Source of the DNA: Limanda limanda
Lineage: Eukaryota; Chordata; Actinopteri; Pleuronectiformes; Pleuronectidae
Direction: 5' to 3'
Assembly (NCBI RefSeq): GCF_963576545.1
Contig: NC_083639.1
Span: forward strand, 18,915,118-18,979,117
Length of the DNA: 64,000 nucleotides
A model generated the notes under the pieces. That model ran no database searches. It had not been told where the DNA came from and was given only the letters and a program-made list of their open reading frames with translations. This document shows positions 1-12,899 of the stretch, in pieces. Both the position numbers and the translations under genes were made by a program. Numbering within the stretch: the stretch's first letter is position 1; the number at the start of each line of letters is the position of its first letter.

Positions 1-2084
1 GTGTCCTGGACCGTGTCCTGGACCGCTTACTCAGCTGACATCCTCTATACTTCTACAGTTTGAACATATTCGTACCCTTCTTTGTTCATAGTTGCTCACA
101 TTTGTTCATTCAGCCACTTCTGACTGCTTGCTCTCTTTCTCTCTTGCTAGCGCCAACAAAAAGACACACAAAAACATAATCGGTCACATCTATTAAGACA
201 GATGAGTTAAAATCCTCTTGATAAATTGCATATCGAGCAGAAAATTGAGACCTGATCGCAAGGGATCCCAAAAGACTCATTCAGGACTCATTGCAATGCC
301 AGGTGAAAACACACAAACTTATTCTTCCCACTTGTGATCAGATCCCTCGGGATGGATATTAATACCAGCTCTGAATAGGTCCAATGTGCCGGTGGTCATG
401 TCTGATTAATAGAGAGCTACATGTAAACTATGTATCTAGATCAGAAAACACCTTGAGTAACATGTTTATGCCTGACGTGGTGTCAAGTCTTTTTTTCATT
501 GGCTGGAAGCGTCACTTTCTCTGCCTTTAAAAATCCACTGGGAGTCGAACACTGGGAGAGGGTGGAGGAGAGTTTTAGTTGCCAGTCAGGGATATACAGG
601 GTCACTGGTGTTTGTTTTTAGGGTGTGTTCAGGAGAATTTCCAAGTCACTGTCTGTGCTGTGAAACACAGGAAAATCTAAAGCATGACTCACTTTTCAAC
701 AAACGCAGCTGCTTACTGTATGATCTGATCTGTTAAAAGGGCTGACTGCACACTATTCTCTCCCTCGTTTCTTCTGTAATTTTATTAAGAAGGACTGATT
801 TAATGAAAAACATGGTTAAGTCTCATAAAAGAAAATGTCTGTATTTGAAAAAGTGAACAAACAAACATTGTGTTTTTGTGTGTGTGTGTTTTTGATGTGA
901 TTGGCAGGATCTTGGTATTGTAACACCCACACAGTCTGTAAACAACAGCACTTTCTGACACGCAAACAGATTCAAAACCCACCAATTAAACCCAACTTCA
1001 ATCCAGCCGGCTCTTATTCTGGGCACTTTTTTTCACATTCTCTTTTTTTTTTCTAAGCTTAAAAGGCAACAGTGCAGTCTGGTGAATGTCAGGCCTGTCT
1101 GATCCCCCAGATTCTTTGGACCTGCCCTCACATTTTGCTGAGCTAAGAACAAAGTACACAGAGTGCACATAGAGAGCGTTGCTGTCTTAATAACAAGGAA
1201 GTGGAATTTCACTCCTAAACCAAACCATTTCTATTTAAATGAGCGCGTTGTGGACAAAGAGTTCTATCGAGTGGATACCACATACACACTGCCCTCTTTT
1301 CAGGGATTCTAATCTATTGATCCGCGAGAAATAAACGCCAGAAAGCTGCACTTTGTGAATAATTATTACTGAAATAAGAAAGTCATGAATTTAGATTAGC
1401 GCAGTCTAAAAGTGAAACTCTGAACACACGTATGGAACAGCACAGCACACAGTGGCTTATCACACAGTGAACATTATGCAATCCTATTTTTATAACCCAC
1501 CCCTGTCAGTTCTACCCAGCCATATCAGGTTTCCACTCTCGCCCAGGTCCTAGCTCCTCTCCGACCACAGATCCAGTACGCTATTAATATCAATAAGCTG
1601 CAGATTCCATTTCCCCAGACAAAGACAAAGAGAGAACAAGAGGTGATGAGTGAGGGGAGGAACTAATACCTCCACGCATCACCATGGGGTTACCACTTGC
1701 TATCACCTCAAGCCCTGCTGCACTGGCAAAAAGAAATAGCACAATTTTGCACACCGACATGCACTCACTGTCTTTCACACACAGGCAGGCAACCGTCCAC
1801 ACACACCTGCAGTACTGTATGCACACCCACAGCAGGGGAATGCAAATATAAGATAACTGCTGCGCGATATTTCCCAATCATTTGTGAACTTTTAACTTAA
1901 CAGAAGACATTCCTCCATCTATGGGGCTAGACTATACATCTGTTTTTTTTCTCCTATGTCCTTATTCATTCTTCTGATATTTTTAGGTGGATTAAAAGAA
2001 GTACTTTAAAAACACACAAATAATGGTAACAGGAACATATTTTAATTGACAATTGCATTATTTGATAATTCATTACTTCGGCCA
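1..2084. other. Putative foxp1 intron at left edge
   Basis: Begins with a tandem duplicate of GTGTCCTGGACC (1-24). Otherwise unique A/T-rich sequence with a short GT run near 878. No exon recognised on either strand. Confidence 0.5.
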
Positions 2085-2305
2085 AAGAGGTCATGTTTTC
2101 AACCCCGTCTGTTTGTTTGTTGGTTGGTTTGTTTCTAAGCAAGATTGCACAAAAACAACATCGGATTTCCACGATACTTGGTGGAATGACGTGGTATAAG
2201 TCAGGGAAGAACTCATTACATTTTGCTATGGATCCTGATCATGGGGCATATCCGGGAAAGTTTTACTCTACTGTCTTCAACAATTTCCTTGATATCTCAG
2301 AAAAT
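2085..2305 (+). repeat. Dispersed repeat family A, plus orientation
   Basis: GTCTGTTTGTTTGTTGGTTG, GATTGCACAAAAACAACATC, GATTTCCACGATACTTGGTG, GGTATAAGTCAGGGAAGAAC and GGATCCTGATCATGGGGCAT. It is the best-preserved of four copies in the window (others at 31560, 57230 and 57700). Confidence 0.75.
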
Positions 2306-4120
<1,815 letters not shown>

Positions 4121-4225
4121 TGTATTTTGGAGAGGGGGGGGGGGGGTGGTAGGTGACAGTAGGTGAAGAGAGGGGGAGAGGGAGGAATTGAGGGAGTAAG
4201 AGGGAGAGAGGGGGGAGCAAAAATA
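4121..4225 (+). repeat. Polypurine tract with poly(G) run
   Basis: G13 at 4134-4146 and then about 80 bases of nearly uninterrupted A/G (GAGAGGGGGAGAGGGAGGAA). Candidate triplex (H-DNA) former. Confidence 0.75.
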
Positions 4226-4438
4226 AGACCTCTGGAAAATAAACAGCATATTGGGTTTCAAAGGCGAAGGGGGACACAGACATTCCATTGTTGAAGCCAA
4301 TTATCAGTGGAAAATAATAACAACAGATGGATCCAGAGTGGCCAACTTGTGCTGGAGCACCCTGGCGCTGGAGAACAGATGATGAAATGTGAGAGTGCTG
4401 TTGGAAGGCCTATTTTCTTTCTGAGGGGGGGCACAGTC

Positions 4439-4447
4439 ACACACACA

Positions 4448-4531
<84 letters not shown>
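4439..4531. repeat. (CA)n microsatellite
   Basis: About 40 CA units with one GACA interruption near the start. Confidence 0.97.
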
Positions 4532-4533
<2 letters not shown>

Positions 4534-4894
4534 TACGCACACCAGATGTGAGCTTCCACAAGGATAGTTTAATATGTGCTCTCTGGCCACCACTTGTGCT
4601 GCGCGCCTTTGGCATACCAGACAATGGCCAACACCTCCATGTGTTCAAACGGGGAGTCTGAAGTCAGATGATACATATGGCTCCCGTGTTGCCATGTGAT
4701 AAATTCAAATCGGCACATTCCTTTTTTTGTTCCGACAAAGCGGGGTCATTTTGATGGCAAACATATGCTTGTACGCTGTAAGTACTATAGTGCTATGACA
4801 ACATCTCAAGGTGTAAAGGTTAGAATTAAGATACATGTGTTTTTTTCTCTTTTTCTCTTTGCCCCTTTGATTCAAATCAGCATATTTCCCAGAG

Positions 4895-4975
4895 AGACCT
4901 GATGTGATGTTTCTATTTGATATTTTTTCCAGCGTGCCTATACCGTTCACAGACACACAGCGCGGCAGAGACAGC
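4895..4975. repeat. Dispersed repeat family D, copy 1
   Basis: GACCTGATGTGATGTTTCTA, then GCGTGCCTATACCGTTCACAG. Same orientation as copy 2, about 1 kb away. Confidence 0.7.
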
Positions 4976-5689
4976 CCTCATTGACTCTGGCTTCATTCAT
5001 AGATCCCTCATATCAGACACAGATTGACAGGCAGCTGAGGGGGCTGCAACCTTAAAACAAAACCAATCCTCTGTGTGCCTTGTCAAGGCCTGGAGATGAC
5101 TGCAGATAGCAGTACAAAAGATCTGCCCTTCCTTTTCTCAAGAAAAGAGAAGTTTTTCATTTCATTAACTCCAGACTAAAGCGTAATTATCTCCCTACAG
5201 ACCTTAATCACCAACAGAAGGATAATAGAACAAAAAACAGTTTCTTCTTCAGTCATTAAAGGTTTTTTTTTATGTTGTTGTCCTTTTTTCTGTCTTCCGC
5301 ACTTTAGATGAGTCCATCAAATAATGCAAAGGAATCACGGGGGAATGAATAAAGTTTCATTTTGAAATCATGTCAGCTGCAGGGGGTGAAAGATTTTTTA
5401 AATAAGTTGCTTTCAGACGTGAAATAAAGTCCAAACATTTTCATGAATTTTTCCAGAGGTCTCTATATGAGAACGCAATCCTCCGAGTCAGTCTCTCCGG
5501 ACATTTTCCGGACACTTTTCCTGTCAGCCTCCTACTAAAAAGCCTTGAGAATGTTTGAGTGAACCCATGTGAGTGTACAGCAAGAAAATATTGGGACAAT
5601 TCAAAGCAAGTGGGCGTGTGGATGACGTATCTAAATACAGGACGGTCAAGAAACTGAAAGAATACAAATACCTCAGATTAAACCAGAAT

Positions 5690-5868
5690 TACAGAGCAAC
5701 CTTGAAATTTGACCTTTGACCACCAGAATCGAATCAGTTCAATGCGACTTCCCTCAAAGCCTTTCTGAAATATTGTGTTCACAAGAATGGGACAGACAGA
5801 GGAATGGACAGAGGGACATCCTTTGTTTCTGGCCACTGGGTATCGCCGGGGCAGAGGCAAAAAAAGAC
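5690..5868 (+). repeat. Dispersed repeat family C
   Basis: TGACCTTTGACCACCAGAAT, CCCTCAAAGCCTTTCTGAAA, TTCACAAGAATGGGACAGAC and TATCGCCGGGGCAGAGGC. This order is typical of a widespread teleost repeat. Confidence 0.7.
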
Positions 5869-5917
5869 GTGAAGACACAGACTTAGATGTCAATTTAGAA
5901 AGACAGCAACATTTGAT

Positions 5918-6100
5918 GACCTGATTTGATGTTTCTATTATAATTTTTCAGCATGCCTATACCGTTCACAGACAGAGAGATTTTGACAGTAAGGGCCAAC
6001 GCCGGCATCAATGTTCTGTAAACAAAAACTTGATCTCTGCAGTGGAAGTTACACGTCAAGTTCTGGCTCCTGCTGCGCTGCCAAGTTGCCACCGCTTACC
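5918..6100. repeat. Dispersed repeat family D, copy 2
   Basis: GACCTGATTTGATGTTTCTA and GCATGCCTATACCGTTCACA match copy 1 at 4895-4975. The flank to 6100 extends beyond what copy 1 retains. Confidence 0.7.
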
Positions 6101-8394
6101 TGAATGCTCCAGAAATGTTTCTGTTGTTGTGAACACATCTGATCCAGACAATCTCCTGCTGTGTTCTTCAAACTCCGCTAAAAGTCAAGACCCAATTCTC
6201 CAACCAATGGAGGGCACAGTTGAGAGGGTGGAAGGTAACGCAACCAGCGCACACACATTCAATGGAAGTGGTAAATAACTAAGATTGAACATGCTTTTAA
6301 ATAATATCACGCCAAAAAAAAACACGATACAACGTTAGTTGTATATAATCTAAATGTCTAACATTGCTTGGAGGTGCTTGTGATACTACACCCCAAATGA
6401 TAAACCCCTGGGGAATTGTACAGTCAGATTTTCTATGGGGGGGAGGGAAAAAAGGACACTTTTGCCTGGATTTAATTAGCTTACAAGAAATAATTGCCAT
6501 TAGCAAAACTCGTCAAATGGGGTTGAGGCATTTTGCTGTGGAAAAAAAAAAGTCATATTTTTGGATGATAAGGAGACAAAGCGTTTTCAAACAGGAACTG
6601 GCGGGCCATCAGCCGTTTTAGTGCGCTGACACTGAGGTCGAGTTAATTAGACTATTGTCATTTTAATCAGGACAGCTCGGCGGCCATCACTTTCTGAAAG
6701 AGCCAGTGGACTTTAAACGGCTGAGGGTTTTTGTGTGTGCGTGCGTGCGTGCGTGCGTGCGTGTGTGTGTGTGTATGTGTGTAATGTACATGTGTGTTGG
6801 GCCTGAGGTGTCACCCAGCTATGGATTATGGAGTATAGTCTGGTTCTCTCACATGCTTAGAACATTAATGAGCTGGAGACACACCAAGGAAACAAAGAGG
6901 CCTGGAGGATCACCAGGGGAAACTACTCGCCTCTGCTCTACTCATGTCTCTGTTCATTTGAAAATAATTTAAATATCAAATATTTGAAATAATTTGCCTC
7001 TCCCTGGCTATCAGATTTTGAATAGGGAGTCTTTCATGTCTTCGTTATTATGTTCTTCACTGGCATTAGCATTTAAAACATAATTAATGTAACCATATTT
7101 TCTTGGTGCTTACCATTATGTTACAATTATGGTTTATTTTTTTTCTGATTTCCATATTTTATGAATACAATGGGAAGATCGTAATAACATACCAGAGAAT
7201 GACAAATGATAAATCAAATCTTTGCTGAATATCATTAATCTAAAGAGTTTTTAATCAAATCTGACAAAGGGCTGGATTCAACCTGCTCTACACTCTCTAA
7301 ATGAAATTCACTTTATACCACCTCTACTGAAAAAAATTAAGTAAAGATGGAAACGCCACCACGGCCTCATTTGAGTTTGGCCAGCAGCCTTCAGAGAGAG
7401 ACTTGGGACGAGGAGCTGAGTACTGTGGAGAGGTGTCAGTGGAGCTCTGCCAATCAGCAGGGGCGATAAAGGGAGCAGGCTTACTATTAACATCAAAACA
7501 TCTTATTAATGTTTCCCCTGGCCATAGTGCAGGTCATTCGTGAACAAGGTGACAGAGGTAACCTGCAGAAGTATGCTGGTGAACTTCCCCCCACGTGACC
7601 TCACCGTCAGCCCCGGGGCAGGACTGGCCAATGACACAAGCCACGTGTCTGAGTACAAAGTTGACCACTGTAATATTTCATATTCACAGACCTCAGGGGA
7701 AAGTGCAGTATTCAAAGAGGCTGGAACCAAGCTCATTTGACTCCATGGCACTTTTTTTAACTATGTCTGTTTATGATGATATTAATAGTTCAATAAATTC
7801 ATCGTTTTTAACATTAAAATTTTACAGGGAGTTAATATTAATCTGATCAGAAATTATCTTCCTTCAATAATTCAATATACACATTAATAATTCAACAAAA
7901 AGAACGTTCAGCACAGTCGAGGGGAGAAAACCAGAGACATTCAATAAGTAAAAGTAAAAAATGGAGCTGAAAAACTGCATTACAGCAGATAGTATAAATA
8001 GAGCAGGAGCAAATTCTAAAATGCCAGTAACCAACTTCAAATTGACTGTAACTTATTTGTAAGGAAAGCTAACAAGCTAAAGTCAGTGTTCCCATGTTAC
8101 AGCATAACTGTTAGAATCTATTGCTGCTTGTAAATTCAAATAGCCCCTAATGCATAGAGATGTCTTTTATGAGAAATGATGTTAATAGAGCCTTCCAAGA
8201 TTTTTCAGATTCTGTTTTGTAATTTATATTACTAATTGCCTCTGCATTTTACATTGACAGACAACCTAATGTGCCAACTGCTGCTCAGAAACATTATATG
8301 TGCAGCCCAATGCCGATAGAGGGGTGAGAGAAGTGTTTGAGTCCACAAAAGACTTCTGGACTCTGGAGTTCTGTCCGCACTTACAAACCGGAAA
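6101..8394. other. Putative foxp1 intron
   Basis: Holds a (GCGT)n(GT)n tract at 6732-6783 and otherwise A/T-rich unique sequence. No gene seen. Confidence 0.5.
6732..6783. repeat. (GTGC)n(GT)n microsatellite
   Basis: Six GTGC units flanked by GT runs, able to adopt Z-DNA because of alternating purine/pyrimidine. Confidence 0.92.
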
Positions 8395-8720
8395 GCCACA
8401 CACAGTCGCCCAAGGGCAAACTTGCGTGTTCGTGTGGCTACGCCCGCTAGCATTGCCACCTGCAGTAGTTGAATTTTAGGATTAAAACATATGAATGTCA
8501 GGGCTTGCAGACACTTGGATGAAACCACACGAGCAGTATGGAGTCATTTTGTGTCTTTTTTCTGTTCTTTTATTATGTCTGAAGAAGAGGTCGCCCTGGG
8601 CTAAACACTGTTAACCCCTGAATCTCATTAAGTGTTTTGTGGACACTTCCCCTTCCTTTTCATCGGTATAGCTGTAGATAATGAGGGAATTTTTATTTTT
8701 CAGTGAACCATCCCTTTAAA
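8395..8720 (+). repeat. Dispersed repeat family B, copy 1
   Basis: CGCCCAAGGGCAAACTTGCG, then GGCTTGCAGACACTTGGATG, then ACCACACGAGCAGTATGGAG. It ends in GTGAACCATCCCTTTAA, a familiar terminus of teleost dispersed repeats. Confidence 0.75.
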
Positions 8721-9902
8721 CTGGTTTGTTACCCAATCTTGAAGAGAGTGACAAGGGCCCACAGGCCGTCATCTCCACTTGCGTACTTTGAGAAATAAAA
8801 GAAGACATCCACCATTAAAAGGTCCACACTGCCCAACGTCCTCCATAAGATATTTATTTGACAGGGAGGCCAGCACACTCTCTCTGCTCCACACCTCAGG
8901 CCTGTTTAGGATCACATTTAGGTTGTATATCATGCCTTGTAAGAGGTTTTTTCAAATTATAAAATTTTAAAAAGTCAAATTTTTCACGAGAAGACTGTCC
9001 AATACAGATATGTTCACCGGGTGAGGGATCGGTCAGAGTAGAGCAGGCAGAAGGCGGGACGTAAGGTATGAATTCCACCGCAGAATTCATCGTTTTGTTT
9101 ATAGCACATCAACACCAAAGGTCTGGCCAAATTGACATCTTCATCAGTGCTTCCTACATAAATGACAACTCTTTTTCATCCTGATATGTGTTCTTTGTTT
9201 TTTCAGTTTTTTGTCATGTGATAGAACCATCATCAATTCAATCAGACAATCTCCTCTCAAGAGTTCAGTGCATGTCTAAAAGCATTCTTAGTGTAAGACT
9301 TGTTCTACAAATGATGTCTTATATTGGGTCACAGCGTTACCTGCATGTGAGTGCATCTCAGTGGCTATTTCGTTTAATTTTCCCTTTTCTGGGGGCCGGT
9401 GTCTAAGCTCTGCCTGATTGAAAATCCAACCAATTTCCATGTGCACTTTAATAACAGATGAAAAGACATATTTCATCACGATGTATAGTCGAGACTGATA
9501 AACTATTAATCACACCGCTGGTCAATGACACCAGCTAAATTTAAACACAACCTCCCACCTTCCCTCTTTCCTTAAATTATGAATTACCGGTGAGGCTGTT
9601 GTAGCAGAGCATATAGAATTAAAATGTTTTAAATTTCACCTAATTACAGGATGTGTCGATGCTGGCACAGATGTCACAGCTTGGACGGGCAATCCTTCAC
9701 TATGTCTAACCCTGTCAGACAGTGGTGGAGCTTTTTCCTGCCCCCACTGTCCCTCTTCCTCTTGCCATCCCTCTGAGACTGTCTGCTCAGTGTTTGACCT
9801 ACAGACAAGACGAGGAGGCGAGAGAGTGATGGAAAATACATGATTATTTAATGTTGTATATTTCTACAATTATTAATAACCCAAAAAGTACATTGTTAAC
9901 AA
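8721..9902. other. Putative foxp1 intron
   Basis: Contains a short family E match at 9120-9230. Otherwise nothing recognised. Confidence 0.45.
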
Positions 9903-10075
9903 CCTCGCCCAAGGGCACCTGCGGGGTGCGTGTTCACATTGCTACGTCTGGTAGTGGACTTTTAGGCTTAAAGCCTGGTATAAATGACACCGTTTCAAGT
10001 TGATTATGAATGTTGGGGCTTGCGGACACTTGGATGACACCACACGAGCAGTATGGAGACATGTTTCCCACCCCT
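9903..10075 (+). repeat. Dispersed repeat family B, copy 2
   Basis: CGCCCAAGGGCACCTGCGGG, then GGCTTGCGGACACTTGGATG, then ACACCACACGAGCAGTATGG. It matches copy 1 at 8395 in the same orientation. Confidence 0.75.
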
Positions 10076-12899
10076 CCATCGACAAAGTTGTGAGTAGATG
10101 AGTTAATTTAAATTTTTTGGTGAATTATCACTTTATTAACTTTGCTGAACATTATGTATACGTATAAAGAAACAGACATAGCCTTCTGTCTGTGCATTGC
10201 TTCATTTTGTTCTTATTTGTGCATGTCGTATGAATTCTTCTGGATACAGACGAAACCGAGCAGTACCTATGAAAATCATGGAGGGGCAGTGTAGCCAATA
10301 GTTCAAGTGAGACAACCATAAGACTCAAACAAGAAATTTCAACAAAGGGGAATCTTTTGAATTGAGACATTGCGAGTTGAAGAAACTAGACGGTTCTATA
10401 TGATGGTACTTCATCTGGGCACAGTGCAGAGTGGATAACTCAGGACTCTGCCCTGTAGCAGATGTGTTGCTTAACAACTATGCCAACTTGAGGACATATG
10501 AAAGCAAGTGGGCAGTGATGGTAACAAAGTTTGAAACGGACGTATCTTTGTTTGTACATAAAGGCAGAATAAATGAGCCTTGGATGCTTCTGCACTGCAT
10601 TCCAGCACATTGTTTCTGTTGGTGACACAATTTCATCCGCATGTTTAGCTACGTTGAATAATATATTCTTATTCAGGTACATGCAAGTGCATGTTAAGTA
10701 CATGCACTTAACCTAGTGCATGTACCAGAAAGTACATGCACTATAGGTTTTCTGATCAATCTCTTATGGTTTTGTTTCTCTGGAGCCCATGGGTGCAATT
10801 TCAATATCTTGCACATAGGCTGCTTGAAGATATTGAGCTTTTTATGTGGCAAAAGTTGCTGCTTGGAGCACTTGTTAGAAGGAGAAGTTATTTGTCAGAA
10901 AGTAGTCAGTTGGCCAAGCTTGTGACAGATGCTAGATTATTTTAACAAGAAGTTTCTCCAGAAGCAAATACTCTGCGTTTGTTGTCTTGTTTCTCCTTTA
11001 ATGTGATTGGTTGAAAAAGAAAAGAAAAAAACGGTAATTTCTTTCAGCTCAGTTTTGAAATGCTTAAACTTTCCATTTTTGCAGAAGCTCTGCGCCACCA
11101 AAAAAGCCACAAGGTGCAATACCTTTCCAATGGTGGCCAAATTCTGAGCGCCTTGCATAATCTTCACTTTCCTTTTAGTTCAAAATATGCAGCTGAAACT
11201 AAGGAGAAAACAAACATCTAAAACTTTTCTTAAGTTTAGAAAAACTAAGGATGGAAATGATTGTGTTTTCAGTGTCAGTTAAAAGTCAAATGGGTGCTCT
11301 GGGGGTGCTTATAGTGCAGATTCAGCTGTGTGGTGGAAGGAGACAGCACATAAGCAGACACTTCCAGGCTGAAAAAGGATTTCTTTATATGACTATCTTA
11401 GTGCTTATATCCTCAAGGTAATCAACGTATTGTTACATACTTGCTCTTTCACACCTTTTTTATTTACTGATGCAGTGCCGTTTCTAAAACTGTCTAAAAG
11501 ACTGACTTCTTGGCTCAGTCCACAGAACCGTGAAGCTGCTGCCAAAAGAGCTGTTCACCTGTTTATTCAAAGTTTGGTAAAACTCGATATAGTAGGCAGA
11601 ACCCAGAACTGGAAAATCTGTTATGGTTGTCGTGATCAACAATGTCACTTACGTTTATAAGTCCGAGCCGCTGCTGCTACAGAGCGCTGGTAATTTGTTT
11701 CATAGAACCGCTCTACCTTTGGCAATAACAATAAACATGCCATTTGTGAGGCATATAAGATGAACAGTTCTCCAGATATGTGAGTCACAGACCGACAGAG
11801 AATTCTGGAAGCTGTAGTGTAGATGGATGACAGAGGAAGCTGGTTTTGTTTTGGGATGTAAAGAAAAATCGTATCCAACAGATACTGATGCATTATGCAC
11901 AAAGGTATAAACTCAAATTAACGTCATAAATTAGTTTTTAAGAACTACCACACAACGTTTGTGCAGCGATTAGAGATTATTTCCCTGTATCTGACAGACA
12001 AAGGTCTTGTTTGTGATCTCCACATCCTCCATTCAGTATTTCCCGCTCTCTACCTTATATCGTCCATGGCTCACAGCAGCAAACAGAGTTGTATGCAAAT
12101 ACTAAAAGCCATAATGCATTATATTGTTTGGTGTTCACATTTGAATATTTAAATTGTCCGTTTTAGATCTAGATGTCCCCATGTCAATTTCCATATACAG
12201 TACAAGCTGAATGCAGCCTGCCGAGCTTGCCCCTGTAGCAGCGGGTTGAAGACTTTGGACAATGTATTTGTTTAACACGCCGTCAATTTCATGACTGCGT
12301 TCTTGCTGCACACATAGTTGATAACAAACTAAGCTACTGACCCTAATGTATGACTGCTGTGCGTGGCCTGTGTCAGAACCACAGAGCTGGATATGTGAAT
12401 CCCCCACGTCCGTGCCACTTAACCAAATTGGCAAAGCTGATAAGCCGTATTTACATAGCAGCGATGCCGGGCGTGATTACTATCAGAAAAAAAACTTCCC
12501 CCACGCTTTAATGGAAAGTTGGGATATAACTTAGTGTGGGTTACAGCTGCCCTCAGGAAAATAGCTCAATTACACCCGTGAATACAAACACTCATGTGGC
12601 TGTCGGAGCGGTAAACAGATGTGGGGTGACAGTCTGTAGTACGTGATCAGTCAAGCAGCTGTTGCGGCACCTTCATTTATTCACTTGTTCTGATGATGGA
12701 TTCCAACCACTACCACCCCACTCCCCTGCCGTCCCCCCCAGAGTTTAACGTGAAGGTACACTATTTGCTAACAGGGCAGTGGCAATAGGCAGATTAAGCT
12801 GCTCACAATATCAATAACAGGTACCCTGTATTAAGTTAACGCCTGCTGCTGCTCTAACTGTCAAACCCAACGATCAGTTTGCATGAGGTGGACATCATG
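10076..12899. other. Putative foxp1 intron
   Basis: Apart from the palindrome cluster at 10676-10742, unique A/T-rich DNA without recognisable genes. Confidence 0.5.
10676..10742. repeat. Nested palindrome cluster of a GTACATGCACT motif
   Basis: GTACATGCACT at 10698-10708, its exact inverse AGTGCATGTAC at 10715-10725 (6-nt loop), and GTACATGCACT again at 10732-10742. GTACATGCA/AGTGCATG half copies lie at 10677-10693. Five alternating copies fall in 67 bp. Confidence 0.85.
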
